A stretch of 64,000 nt of DNA from Inquilinus limosus DSM 16000 (lineage in GTDB: Bacteria > Pseudomonadota > Alphaproteobacteria > DSM-16000 > Inquilinaceae). Every line of letters starts with the position of its first letter. Position 1 is the first letter of the stretch. The stretch covers positions 40,911 to 104,910 of the forward strand of contig NZ_KE383987.1 in NCBI RefSeq assembly GCF_000423185.1. The letters are read 5' to 3'. The notes beneath the pieces are model-generated. The model did no database searches and was not told the origin of the DNA. It saw nothing but the letters and a program-made list of their open reading frames with translations. A program made the translations under genes and the position numbers. Below, one piece after another: positions 35,797 to 46,167 of this stretch.

Positions 35797-36827
35797 CCAC
35801 TGACGCGATCCTCGACGTCGAAGGCCTCGGCCGCACCTTCACCCGGCAGCCGCTCCTGGCCGAGCGCCTGCTCGGCCTGATCGGGCGCCGGCCGGAGATC
35901 CCGCTGGCGCGCGCGGTGCGGTCCGTCGATCTCAGCGTTCAGCGCGGCGAGGTGCTGGGCCTCGTCGGGGAATCCGGCTGCGGCAAGTCCACGCTGGGGC
36001 GGATGATCACCGGCATCACCCGGCCGACCGCCGGCCGCATCCGCTACAAGGGCGTTGCGATCGACGAGATGCCGCCCAAGGCCCGGCGCGACTTCACGCT
36101 CGGCGCCCAGATGATCTTCCAGGATCCTTACGCCTCGCTCAACCCGCGCCAGCGCGTCGGCGACATCTTGGCCGAGCCGCTGCGCGTCCATCGCCTGGCG
36201 CAGGGCCAGGCCGCCATCCGCGCCCGGGTCGACGCGGCACTGGCGGAGGTCGGGCTCGACCCGTCCTACCGCAACCGCTACCCGCACCAGTTCTCCGGCG
36301 GGCAGCGGCAGCGGATCGGCATCGCGCGGGCGCTGATCGTCGAGCCGGACCTGCTGGTCTGCGACGAGCCGATCGCAGCCCTCGACGTCTCGATCCAGGC
36401 GCAGGTCATCAATCTGTTCCTCGAGCTGCGGGCACGGCGCGCGCTGACCTACCTGTTCATCAGCCACGACCTCTCGGTGGTGCATCATGTGGCCGACCGC
36501 GTGGCCATCATGTATCTGGGCCAGATCGTCGAGCTCGCGCCCGCCGCCGAGCTGTTCGCCGATCCGGCCCACCCCTACACCCGAATGCTGCTGGCCGAGA
36601 TCCCGTCGGTCAGGAACCGCAAGCGCCGCTTCCACGCCGTGAAGGGGGAGCTCCCTTCGCCGCTGCACCCTCCCCCGGGCTGCGCCTTCCACCCGCGCTG
36701 TCCCTTCGCCATGGACCGGTGCCGCACCGAGGCGCCGACGCTGCGCGCGATCGGCACCGGCCGCACGGTGTCCTGCCATCTCTTCGCCGACGAACGAGGC
36801 CCGAATGACACTTCAGTCCCTTCTTGA
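35793..36827 (+). CDS. peptide ABC transporter ATP-binding protein (DppF type)
   Basis: 344 residues. Walker [15 protein letters not shown]-loop IFQDPYASLNPRQRV, signature FSGGQRQRIGIARAL, Walker B LLVCDEPIAALD, switch FISHDLSVV, and the C-terminal CAFHPRCPFAMDRC cysteine motif. Completes the transporter. Its 3' end overlaps the hydrolase gene by 23 bp. Confidence 0.94.
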   Translation: MTTDAILDVEGLGRTFTRQPLLAERLLGLIGRRPEIPLARAVRSVDLSVQRGEVLGLVGESGCGKSTLGRMITGITRPTAGRIRYKGVAIDEMPPKARRDFTLGAQMIFQDPYASLNPRQRVGDILAEPLRVHRLAQGQAAIRARVDAALAEVGLDPSYRNRYPHQFSGGQRQRIGIARALIVEPDLLVCDEPIAALDVSIQAQVINLFLELRARRALTYLFISHDLSVVHHVADRVAIMYLGQIVELAPAAELFADPAHPYTRMLLAEIPSVRNRKRRFHAVKGELPSPLHPPPGCAFHPRCPFAMDRCRTEAPTLRAIGTGRTVSCHLFADERGPNDTSVPS

Positions 36828-37680
36828 GAGCCACGGGACCGGTGCGGTCTCCTTCCCTTTCAAGGGACAGCCCGGCCGCGAGATCGTGCTTCACACCTAC
36901 CGCTCCGCGGGCTACGCGCCGGGCAAGGACGTGGTCTTGGTTCAGCACGGCATGCTGCGCAACGGCGACGAGTACCGCGACTTCTGGATCCCCGCGGCGG
37001 ACCGGCACGGCCTGCTGATCGTGGCCCCGACCTTCTCCAATGAGGGCTTCAAGGGCGCGGAGAACTACAACGACGGCATGGTCCGCGACCAGGCGGGGCA
37101 GGTCACGCCGGCCGACACCTGGATCTACCGGGTGCCGGCGCTGGTCGCCGCAGCGCTGGTCGATGCCGGGGTGATGGCGCCGGGCCGCGCCCGGATCTTC
37201 GGCCACTCCGCGGGCGGGCAGTTCCTGCACCGGATGGTGTCCTTGATCGGCTTCGGCCCGTTCGCGGCCGTGGCCGCCGCCAATGCCGGCTGGTACTCCC
37301 TGCCGACGCTCGATACACCTTTTCCTGCCGGCCTGGCCGGCACGGGGCTCGGCGAGGCCGGCCTGAAGCGGCTGCTGGAAAGCCCGCTCCATGTGATGGC
37401 CGGCCTGATGGATTGCGAGGCCACAGCCGAGAACCTTCCCTCGCAACCCGAGGCGATGGCCCAGGGGCCGGGCCGCCTGCATCGCGCGCGCAACTACTAC
37501 GCCACAGGCAAGAGGATGGCTCAGACCCTCGGCTGCGCCTTCAACTGGCGGTTGACCGAGGTGCCCGGCGTCGCCCATGACGGCCGCGCCATGTCGGCCG
37601 CCGCCGCCGGGGTCTGGTTCGAAGGCCGGCTGCCCGACGCCGCCGTGCTCGGCGCCGGCCCCGAGACCGTCAACGCCTGA
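36805..37680 (+). CDS. alpha/beta-hydrolase-fold protein
   Basis: 291 residues. Nucleophile elbow GHSAGGQF (Ser near residue 135), oxyanion region VVLVQHGMLRNGDEY, and a late histidine in PGVAHDGRAM; Asp candidate at MDCEA. Closest in pattern to polyhydroxyalkanoate-depolymerase/esterase-like hydrolases. No signal peptide, so it is cytosolic and likely cleaves an ester or amide in the compound imported by the transporter encoded just upstream. Confidence 0.85.
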   Translation: MTLQSLLESHGTGAVSFPFKGQPGREIVLHTYRSAGYAPGKDVVLVQHGMLRNGDEYRDFWIPAADRHGLLIVAPTFSNEGFKGAENYNDGMVRDQAGQVTPADTWIYRVPALVAAALVDAGVMAPGRARIFGHSAGGQFLHRMVSLIGFGPFAAVAAANAGWYSLPTLDTPFPAGLAGTGLGEAGLKRLLESPLHVMAGLMDCEATAENLPSQPEAMAQGPGRLHRARNYYATGKRMAQTLGCAFNWRLTEVPGVAHDGRAMSAAAAGVWFEGRLPDAAVLGAGPETVNA

Positions 37681-37711
37681 GTCCTCCCGACAAGCCCGCC
37701 GAAGGCACTCC

Positions 37712-38923
37712 ATGACCTATGAGATCCCGCAGATCATCGCCTCGCCGCAATTCCAGGCGGCCGTCGCAACGCTCCGCAGCCAGCATGACCGCCTGGTCGA
37801 GGAGATCATCACGCTGACCGAGATCCCCTCCCCGCCCTTCAAGGAGGAGCGCCGCGCAGTCGCCTATGAGGCGATGTTCCGGGAGCACGGGCTCGAGGAG
37901 GTGGGCCGCGATGCGATCGGCAACGTCATCGGCCTCCGCCGCGGCCGGGCCAATGGCCAAGTGGTCGTCGTCGCGGCCCATCTCGACACCGTCTTCCCCG
38001 AGGGCACGGACTGCACCGTCCGGCGCGAGGGCACGAAGCTCTTCGCCCCCGGCGTCGGCGACGACACCCGCGGTCTGGCGGTGCTGCTGGCCTTCATCCG
38101 CGCGCTGGACGCGGCGGGGATAGAGACCGAGCAGGACCTCCTCTTCGTCGGCGATGTCGGGGAGGAGGGCAAGGGCGACCTGCGCGGCATCCGCCACCTG
38201 TTCACCGAAGGCCCGTTGCGCGACCGGATCACGGCCTTCTTCACCATCGACGGGCTGGAGCTTGACTCGATCACGACGGCGGCCGTCGGATCCTACCGCT
38301 ACCGCGTGACCTTCCGCGGCCCGGGAGGGCATTCGCTGAATGCCTTCGGCACCGTGAACCCTGCGCATGCGATGGCCGGCGTGGTGATGGGCCTGTCGCG
38401 AGTCGAGGTGCCGGCCGAGCCACGCACCACCTTCTGCGCCTCGGTCTTCGGCGGCGGCACCTCGATCAACGCGATCCCGAACGAGGTCTGGGTGGAGATC
38501 GATCTCCGTTCCGAAAGCCAGTCGGAGCTCGACCGGCTCGATGCCCGCCTGCACGCTCTGGTCGACGAGGCCGTGGCCGGGGAGAACGCCCGCGGCGACA
38601 CCGCCGCCGGCCGGATTACCGCCGAGATGACGCGCATCGGCAATCGCCCGGCCGGGCGCACCGATCATCGCGAGCGGATCGTCCAGGCCGCACTCGCGGC
38701 GCTCCCGGCCTTCGGCTTCGCCCCCACGACCAGGGCCAGTTCCACCGATGCCAACATCCCGATGAGCCTCGGCGTGCCGGCGATCTGCCTCGGCTCAGGC
38801 GGCACCGGTGGCCGCGCGCATTCGCTCGAGGAATGGATCGACGTGGAGCCGGAACTCTCGCTGCGCGGCCTCTCCGCGGGACTGGCGACGATCCTCGGGA
38901 CCGCCGGGATGCGACTAGACTGA
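37712..38923 (+). CDS. M20-family peptidase/amidohydrolase
   Basis: 403 residues. Metal-site motifs are VVAAHLDTVFP (His, Asp), GVGDDTRGL (Asp), VGDVGEEGKGDL (Glu-Glu) and a late His in GGRAHSLEEW; the dimerisation lid starts around GPGGHSLNAFG. Related to peptidase T-like and aminoacylase-like zinc enzymes. Last gene of the peptide-uptake operon and the probable intracellular hydrolase for the imported molecule. Confidence 0.9.
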   Translation: MTYEIPQIIASPQFQAAVATLRSQHDRLVEEIITLTEIPSPPFKEERRAVAYEAMFREHGLEEVGRDAIGNVIGLRRGRANGQVVVVAAHLDTVFPEGTDCTVRREGTKLFAPGVGDDTRGLAVLLAFIRALDAAGIETEQDLLFVGDVGEEGKGDLRGIRHLFTEGPLRDRITAFFTIDGLELDSITTAAVGSYRYRVTFRGPGGHSLNAFGTVNPAHAMAGVVMGLSRVEVPAEPRTTFCASVFGGGTSINAIPNEVWVEIDLRSESQSELDRLDARLHALVDEAVAGENARGDTAAGRITAEMTRIGNRPAGRTDHRERIVQAALAALPAFGFAPTTRASSTDANIPMSLGVPAICLGSGGTGGRAHSLEEWIDVEPELSLRGLSAGLATILGTAGMRLD

Positions 38924-39072
38924 CGGTCGCCACGGCCGAGGGTTGTGTCCAGGATCTCTGCAAAGAGATCAGCGCCGCTGGTGTCTGCGGTGCGGGCGCG
39001 GCGCCGTCAGGTTGCGCAAGCGCCCGCACCGCCAGCCGCCGTCAGGCGGCTTCGGCCTGCTCGATCGAAGGT

Positions 39073-39180
39073 CGGGAGATCCGGATCACGGGCTCGAAAA
39101 ATGAGCTTCTGAAGGCGCTTACTGCCGCCGCCGACGTGGAAAAGCGGCGTTCGGAGTGCCCAGTCTTATTCCGAAGTGGC
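39073..39180 (+). pseudogene. possible C-terminal remnant of a serine recombinase
   Basis: In the 253-bp gap before tRNA-Glu, one frame reads REIRITGSKNELLKALTAAA followed by DVEKRR, which resembles the C terminus of large serine recombinases of rhizobia and relatives. No HTH or resolvase domain and no start are present; the frame runs into the tRNA gene. I read it as the leftover 3' end of an integrase next to its attachment site. Resemblance is from memory and short, so confidence is low. Confidence 0.4.
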
Positions 39181-39252
39181 GACCCCTACGGGATTCGAAC
39201 CCGTGTTACCGCCGTGAAAGGGCGATGTCCTAGGCCTCTAGACGAAGGGGTC
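39177..39252 (-). tRNA. tRNA-Glu (anticodon UUC)
   Basis: 76 nt on the minus strand. Acceptor stem GACCCCT/AGGGGTC, T-arm GGGTTCGAATCCC, anticodon loop CTTTCAC giving UUC, discriminator G and encoded CCA (39177-39179). The anticodon stem pairs CGCC-type bases around the loop. It reads GAA and GAG codons. It lies 38 bp beyond the recJ stop and has its own promoter (39266-39294). Confidence 0.96.
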
Positions 39253-39265
39253 GGCGCGGCGCAGA

Positions 39266-39294
39266 GACCTAACGGCAGCGGGCGGGGAAATCAA
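39266..39294 (-). promoter_or_regulatory. promoter of tRNA-Glu
   Basis: On the minus strand TTGATT (39289-39294), 17-bp spacer, TAGGTC (39266-39271); transcription would begin about 7 bases before the mature tRNA 5' end region. It overlaps the stop of recJ. Confidence 0.6.
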
Positions 39295-41114
39295 GCGCTT
39301 TCCGCCCAGAGCGGAGCGACGTCGTCGATGAACAGCTGCACCCGCGTGTTGCCGTTCCAGCGGTCAAGCCGAAGCGTGCCGGCGACGTGCAGCAGCGCGT
39401 CGCGCCGCAGCAGGGCCCGGCCCACCGGCTGGTCGGCGCAGCGGAAGGCGATCGCGCGCAGGCGCCCGCCGTCCGGCCCCACCAGCGTGCAGGCGACATG
39501 GCCGCCCCCGACCACCGACGGCGCCACCACCCGCACCCGCGGCAGGGCGAAGCGCGGCTCCGGGTTGCCGGCGCCATAGGGGCCGAGCCGGCACAGCGTC
39601 TCCGCCAGCTCGACCGTCGCCGCCTCCACCACCAGCGTGCCGTCGAGCTCGATCACCGGCACCATCGGCTCGTCGGTCTGGCCGTCGACATGCTCGGCCA
39701 GGAAGCTGCGCAGCTCGGCCAGCCGCTCCTGCCGCACGGTGAAGCCCGCAGCCATGCGGTGGCCGCCGCCGGAGAGCAGCAGGCCGGCCTGGCGCGCCGC
39801 GATCACCGCCGCGCCGAGATCGACGCCGGGCACCGAACGGCCGGAGGCCTTGCCGACACCGCCCTCGATCCCGACCACGCAGGAGGGGCGGCCATAGCGC
39901 TCGCGCAGCCGGCCGGCGACGATGCCGACCACGCCCGGATGCCAGCCCTCGCCCGCCACCAGGATCATCGGGCCTGACTCCGATGCCTCGACCTGGGCGA
40001 TCGCCGCCGCCATCACCTCGGCCTCGACCGTCTTGCGGTCGACATTGTGCTCGTCCAGCAGCGCCGCGATCCGCGCCGCCTCGGCCCGGTCGTCGGTGGC
40101 CAGCAGCCGGGCGCCGAGATCGGCCCGGCCGATGCGGCCGCCGGCGTTGATCCGCGGCCCCAGGATGTAGCCGGCATGATAGGCGTCGACCGTCTCGGTC
40201 ACCCGCGCCACGTCGGCCAGGGCGGCGAGGCCGATGTTGCGGCGCTGCGCCATCACCTTCAGCCCCTGCCCCACCAGCGCCCGGTTGAGCCCGGTCAGCG
40301 GGACCACGTCGCAGATCGTGCCCAGCGCCACCAGGTCGAGCAGCGCCAGCAGGTCCGGCTCCGCCCGGCCGGCGAAAAACCCTGCCTTGCGCAGGGTGCG
40401 GTTCAGCGCCACCAGCGCCAGGAAGGTGACGCCGCAGGCGGCGAGCTGGCCGAGGCCCGGATCCTGATCCAGCCGGTTCGGGTTGACCACCGCCGCCACC
40501 TTCGGCAGCCGCGGCTCCGCCGTGTGGTGGTCGAGCACGACGATGTCGAGCCCGTCGGCCCCCTCCAGCGCATCGAAGGCGGTGGTGCCGCAATCGACCG
40601 TGACCACGAGGCCGGCGCCGCCGGCGCGCAGCTTCTCCAGCGCCTGGGCGTTCGGGCCATAGCCTTCGGCGATCCGGTCGGGGATATGGATCTGCGGCTC
40701 GACCCCGAGCGCGCGAAGATAGCGCACCAGCAGCGCGGTCGAGGTGGCGCCGTCGACGTCGTAGTCGCCGAACACGGCGATGCCCTCGCCGGCCGTCACC
40801 GCGCGGGCGATGCGCTCGGCGGCGCGCTCCATGTCGCGCAGCACGGAAGGATCGGGCAGCAGCGCCCGCAGCGTCGGGTTGAGGAAGGCGGGCGCGTCGT
40901 CGAGGCCGACGCCGCGCGCCGCCAGCACCCGGGCGACCAGCTCCGGCAGCGCATGGCGCTGGGACAGCGCCAGCGCCAGCCGGTCGTCGGCGGCGCGGCC
41001 GATCCACCGCGCGCCCTTGGCGGAGCATTCGACGCCGAACAGCGCCGGCGCGCTCACAGCCTCCGCCTTGTGGTCATCGCCGATCCCTCCCCGGCCGCCC
41101 CCGTCGGCCGCCAT
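39291..41114 (-). CDS. recJ: single-stranded-DNA-specific exonuclease RecJ
   Basis: 607 residues, near the usual 570-610. DHH-domain motifs in order: FGDYDVDGATS (about residue 115), VTVDCGTTAF, VLDHHTAEP, then DHHA1 with PRINAGGRIGRA and SGGGHRMAAGF, and a C-terminal OB-like domain. Degrades 5' ends of single strands in recombination and mismatch repair. ATG 41114 has a weak SD; GTG 41057 behind AAGG-type sequence is an alternative start. Confidence 0.95.
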   Translation of the reverse strand: MAADGGGRGGIGDDHKAEAVSAPALFGVECSAKGARWIGRAADDRLALALSQRHALPELVARVLAARGVGLDDAPAFLNPTLRALLPDPSVLRDMERAAERIARAVTAGEGIAVFGDYDVDGATSTALLVRYLRALGVEPQIHIPDRIAEGYGPNAQALEKLRAGGAGLVVTVDCGTTAFDALEGADGLDIVVLDHHTAEPRLPKVAAVVNPNRLDQDPGLGQLAACGVTFLALVALNRTLRKAGFFAGRAEPDLLALLDLVALGTICDVVPLTGLNRALVGQGLKVMAQRRNIGLAALADVARVTETVDAYHAGYILGPRINAGGRIGRADLGARLLATDDRAEAARIAALLDEHNVDRKTVEAEVMAAAIAQVEASESGPMILVAGEGWHPGVVGIVAGRLRERYGRPSCVVGIEGGVGKASGRSVPGVDLGAAVIAARQAGLLLSGGGHRMAAGFTVRQERLAELRSFLAEHVDGQTDEPMVPVIELDGTLVVEAATVELAETLCRLGPYGAGNPEPRFALPRVRVVAPSVVGGGHVACTLVGPDGGRLRAIAFRCADQPVGRALLRRDALLHVAGTLRLDRWNGNTRVQLFIDDVAPLWAESA

Positions 41115-41140
41115 CCGTCAGCGGTCCCTAGCCGCCACCA

Positions 41141-42142
41141 TCATCCACCAACAAACTCGAACCCGGCCTTGCGGCGGAAATCGTGCCGCGCTTCGATGGT
41201 GCGGACCGTGCCGCTCTTCGACCGCATCACGATCGAATGGGTCACCGCCCCGCCCGGGAAGATGCGCACGCCGCGCAGCATCGGGCCGGTGGTGACGCCG
41301 GTCGCGGCGAACATCACGTCGCCGCCGGCCAGGTCCATCAGCCCGTAGACGCGGGTGAAGTCCTCGACGCCCTGGCGCTTGGCCCGCTCGCGCTCGTCGT
41401 CGTTGCGGAACAGCAGGCGGCCCTGCATCTGGCCGCCGATGCAGCGCAGCGCCGCGGCCGCCAGCACGCCCTCGGGCGCGCCGCCGGTGCCGAGATACAT
41501 GTCGACGCCGCTCTCGGGCTGGGCGGTGGCGATGACGCCGGAGACGTCGCCGTCGGAGATCAGCATGATCCGGGCCCCGGCCTCGCGGATCCGGGCGATC
41601 AGCTCCTGATGCCGCGGCCGGTCGAGCACGCAGACCACGAGGTCGGACACCTCGACTCGCTTGGCCAGGGCCAGCGCCTTCAGGTTCTGGGACGGGCTGG
41701 CGTCGATGTCGATCAGGTCGTGCGGCAGGCCGCCGCCGACCGCGATCTTGTCCATGTAGACGTCGGGGGCCTTGAGGAAGCCGCCCTTGTTGGCCATGGC
41801 GATCACCGCCAGCGCGTTCGGGCCGCCCTTGGCGGTGATGGTGGTGCCTTCCAGCGGGTCGAGGGCGATGTCGATCTCCGGTCCCTCGCCGGTGCCGACC
41901 CGCTCGCCGATATAGAGCATCGGCGCCTCGTCGCGCTCGCCCTCGCCGATCACCACCTCGCCGTCGATGGCGAGGCTGTTCAGCGCCTGGCGCATCGCGT
42001 CGACCGCGGCCTGGTCGGCCTGGCGCTCGTCGCCGCGGCCCATCAGCCGCGAGGCGGAAAGGGCAGCGGCTTCCGTGACCCGCACCGCCTCGAGCGCGAG
42101 GTTGCGGTCCATCACCTGGGGCTTGGCTTCCGGCCGTTTCAT
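41141..42142 (-). CDS. glpX: class II fructose-1,6-bisphosphatase
   Basis: 333 residues. Metal/substrate motif DPLEGT at residues 95-100, DGEVVIGEGERDEAPML before it, and GTGGAPEGVLAAAALRC and ISDGDVSGVI after. Hydrolyses fructose 1,6-bisphosphate for gluconeogenesis. It lies downstream of hom and 26 bp before recJ, so the three genes may be co-transcribed. Confidence 0.95.
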   Translation of the reverse strand: MKRPEAKPQVMDRNLALEAVRVTEAAALSASRLMGRGDERQADQAAVDAMRQALNSLAIDGEVVIGEGERDEAPMLYIGERVGTGEGPEIDIALDPLEGTTITAKGGPNALAVIAMANKGGFLKAPDVYMDKIAVGGGLPHDLIDIDASPSQNLKALALAKRVEVSDLVVCVLDRPRHQELIARIREAGARIMLISDGDVSGVIATAQPESGVDMYLGTGGAPEGVLAAAALRCIGGQMQGRLLFRNDDERERAKRQGVEDFTRVYGLMDLAGGDVMFAATGVTTGPMLRGVRIFPGGAVTHSIVMRSKSGTVRTIEARHDFRRKAGFEFVGG

Positions 42143-42224
42143 CGTCCTCGGATCCTCTTCGGGCTCGTAACCGCCGGGTTCCGCCCCTGCGGGACGACGC
42201 GGCGGCTACCTCTCAACGACGGGT

Positions 42225-42251
42225 GTACCGGCTTTCGGTGGCGGCCGGTAC
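42225..42251 (-). terminator. hairpin after hom
   Basis: Perfect 8-bp arms GTACCGGC and GCCGGTAC with an 11-nt loop, starting 9 bp after the hom stop on the minus strand. No U-tract follows, so it may be a pause or RNA-stability hairpin rather than a full terminator. Confidence 0.35.
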
Positions 42252-42260
42252 CGGGAATGA

Positions 42261-43549
42261 TCACAACTCTTCGATGCGGATGACATGGGGCGGCTCGAGA
42301 ACCGCGTCCAAGGCGTCGAGCGCGGCCAGGAGGCGGGTCATCGCCGCCTCGTCGGTCTCGTGGGTGATGATCACGACGGGCACCGCGTCGCCGGGCGACC
42401 GGCCGCGCTGCAGCAGGCTTTCGACCGAGATCTGCTGGTCGCGCATCGCCGCGGCCACGTCGGCGATCACACCCGGCCGGTCGACCACCATCAGCCGAAG
42501 ATAGTAGGCACCGCGGCGATGATCCATCGGCGCCGTGGCGGCCCGCTCCAGCCGCGCGGCCGGGGCGCCGAGCACCGGCACCTTGAGGCCGCGGGCCAGA
42601 TCGACCAGGTCGGCGACCACGGCCGAGGCGGTCGGGCCGGCGCCGGCGCCGCGGCCGGTCATCATCACCTGGCCGACGAAGTCGCCCTGCGCCACCACGG
42701 CGTTGAACACGCCCTCGACATGCGCGATCGGCGAGGCCTCGGCCACCATGCAGGGGTGGACGCGCAGCGACAGCCCCTCCGGCGTGCGGCGGGCGATGCC
42801 CAGCAGCTTGATGCGGTAGCCCAGCTCCTGCGCATAGGCGATGTCGAGCGCCGAGACCTTGCGGATGCCCTCGATGTGCAGGTCGGCAAAGTCGACCCGG
42901 GCGTTGAAGGCCAGCGCCGCCAATACCGCCAGCTTGTGCGCGGCGTCGATGCCGTCGACGTCGAAGCTGGGGTCGGCCTCGGCATAGCCGAGCTTCTGCG
43001 CCTCGGCCAGCACCTCGGCGAACTCCCGTCCGGTCGTCCGCATCTCCGTCAGGATGTAGTTGCAGGTGCCGTTGAGGATGCCGAACACGCCGTCGATGCG
43101 GTTGCCGGCCAGCCCTTCCCGCAGCCCCTTGATCGCCGGGATGCCGCCGGCCACCGCCGCCTCGAAGGCCAGCGCCACGCCGGCCTCCTCGGCCCGCTCG
43201 GCCAGCGCCGGTCCGTGCATGGCCAGCAGCGCCTTGTTGCCGGTGACGACGTGCTTGCCATGGGCGATCGCCGCCTCGCACACCGCCTTGGCGATGCCGT
43301 CGGAGCCGCCGATCAGCTCGACCACCACGTCGATCTCGGGGTTGGCGGCCATGGCGACGGCATCGTCGTACCAGCGCACGCCGTCCAGCTTCACGCCGCG
43401 GTCGCGGTGCCGGTCGCGGGCCGAGACGGCGGCGACGACGATGCGCCGGCCGGCGCGCTGGGCCAGCAGGTCGGCATGGGCCTGCAGCAGGCGCAGCACG
43501 CCGCCGCCGACGGTGCCGAGGCCGGCGATTCCGATCTTCAGAACAGGTG

Positions 43550-43553
<4 letters not shown>
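42261..43553 (-). CDS. hom: homoserine dehydrogenase
   Basis: 430 residues. NAD(P)-binding GIAGLGTVGGGVLRLL at residues 8-23, catalytic region with GYAEADPSFDVDGIDAAHKL, and a C-terminal ACT domain (LMVVDRPGVIADVAAAMRDQ) for threonine feedback. GTG start overlapping the aminotransferase stop by 4 bp (GTGA). Makes homoserine from aspartate semialdehyde. Confidence 0.95.
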
Positions 43554-44776
<1,223 letters not shown>

Positions 44777-44864
44777 GTCCCCCCGACGCCCGTCGGGGCG
44801 TCCGGTGATTGGTTCAGGGTCCGCCCGAGAACCGATGTTCCAAACGAGGAAGCCTTCTCCATCT

Positions 44865-44942
44865 TGTCATTGCCGGGCTTGACCCGGCAATCCAGAGGGT
44901 GTCGACGCTCTCTGGATGCCCGGGTCAAGCCCGGGCATGACA
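44865..44942. repeat. long palindromic intergenic repeat, copy 2
   Basis: Inverted repeat with outer arms TGTCAT/ATGACA and long inner arms around CCGGGCTTGACCCGG and CCGGGTCAAGCCCGG, joined by CCAGAG...CTCTGG. The 78-bp unit sits between an aminotransferase promoter and the lipoprotein gene end. The type is common in alphaproteobacterial genomes. Confidence 0.8.
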
Positions 44943-44987
44943 GTTTAGGGGTTACCCGCGTTCGGCTCATCGGCCTCGGACAGACCC

Positions 44988-46031
44988 TTAATTGGCGAGA
45001 TAGATTTCGACGCGGGCGGCTTGGCCGTCGGTGATGTTCGGCCGGGTGTCGGCCGAGCCGCCGGTGACGATTCGGGCCGGGTCGACGCCGGCCGCGCGCA
45101 GCGCCGCGGCCACCGCCTCGGCCCGCGCCTTGGCCTGGGCCGCGCCGTCGCCGGCGCCGTAGCCGACCACCCGCAGCTTCGGGCTCTGCGCCGTCTTGGC
45201 GATGTTCTCGATCGTGCTGTTGGCCGAGGCCGGCAGGGCCGTGCTGCCGCCCTCGAACTTGACCGAGCCGGCGAGGCGGTTGTTGAAGCTGAAGGCCGGC
45301 TTCGACTCCTCCGCCGGGGCCGGCGCCGCGGCCTGCTGGCCGGCCGTCCGGCTGCCGAAGCTGAGCGCGCCGGGCGCGCCCGAGGCGGCGCGGTCGGCCT
45401 CGAGCTGGCTGCGCACCTCGGCCTGCTGCTCCGGCGTCGGCAGGTCGGTCGGCTTCTCCGGCACGTTGCCGAGATTGGGGTAGCTCTGCGGCGAGGCCGG
45501 GCGCGGCATCGCCTCCATCGCCGCGGGCGCCTGGGTGTCGCGGCGCTGGCCGAAGGACAGCGGCGCCACCGTGCCGGTCGGCTGCTGCTGTTGCGCCTGC
45601 TGCGCCGCCGCCTGCTGCTGCGCCATCTGCTGCTGCCGCTGGAAGGCGGCCTGGCGCTGCTGCTCGATCTGCGCCCGACGCTGCTGCTGCGCCGCCTGCT
45701 GCTGCGCCCGCGCCTGCTGCATCGCGGCGCGGTCGGCGTCGGTCTGGGCCAGGGCCGGCAGCGTGTAGGTCCGGGCGTCGGCCGATTGCGGCGCGCCCAG
45801 GGGGCCGCCGACGCTGGGCACCGGCGCCGGCTCGGCCGGGCCGAGCGGCGTGACCTCGGCGGTCTGGGCCGCGGGCACGGAGGCCTGGACGTCGCCCGCA
45901 TAGGGCGTGCTGTCGAAGATGCGGCCGCCGCAGCCTGCGAGGGCGAGGCCGAGGACGGCGGCGGTGACGGCGCCACGCGCCGGAAGGCCGGGGCGGGCGG
46001 GGGCGATCGGGAAGGAACCGGTGCGACGCAT
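44988..46031 (-). CDS. OmpA-domain-like lipoprotein with Gln-rich linker
   Basis: 347 residues from the ATG at 46031. Lipobox LALAGC near residue 30 after a short basic start. A long Ala/Pro/Gln-rich linker follows (MAQQQAAAQQAQQQQ and similar). The C-terminal about 100 residues fit an OmpA-like peptidoglycan-associated domain (SVKFEGGSTALPASANSTIE, LRVVGYGAGDG, RAEAVAAALRAAGV). Probably tethers the outer membrane to the wall. Function not further known; no clear SD. Confidence 0.82.
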   Translation of the reverse strand: MRRTGSFPIAPARPGLPARGAVTAAVLGLALAGCGGRIFDSTPYAGDVQASVPAAQTAEVTPLGPAEPAPVPSVGGPLGAPQSADARTYTLPALAQTDADRAAMQQARAQQQAAQQQRRAQIEQQRQAAFQRQQQMAQQQAAAQQAQQQQPTGTVAPLSFGQRRDTQAPAAMEAMPRPASPQSYPNLGNVPEKPTDLPTPEQQAEVRSQLEADRAASGAPGALSFGSRTAGQQAAAPAPAEESKPAFSFNNRLAGSVKFEGGSTALPASANSTIENIAKTAQSPKLRVVGYGAGDGAAQAKARAEAVAAALRAAGVDPARIVTGGSADTRPNITDGQAARVEIYLAN

Positions 46032-46167
46032 GGGCACGTGCCTAGCACACTTCGTTGAAAGGGTGGACTGGAAAGAGGATGCCCATGCAAAGTGGCGGAT
46101 AAGCGGCATTCTGCGCCAGGAACCCCGCCCCGGGGCAGGCGCCGCGGCGAGAGAGGGACAGCCGCCC

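Noticed and set aside
38833..39579. Plus-strand 248-codon frame over tRNA-Glu and recJ
   Set aside because: The part beyond 39180 is a translation of the tRNA and antisense recJ; only the short recombinase-like piece is kept, as a tentative remnant.
45570..45730. Tandem repeat or CRISPR-like array
   Set aside because: It is the Gln/Ala-rich linker of the lipoprotein gene; repeats are codon-level and irregular, with no spacers.
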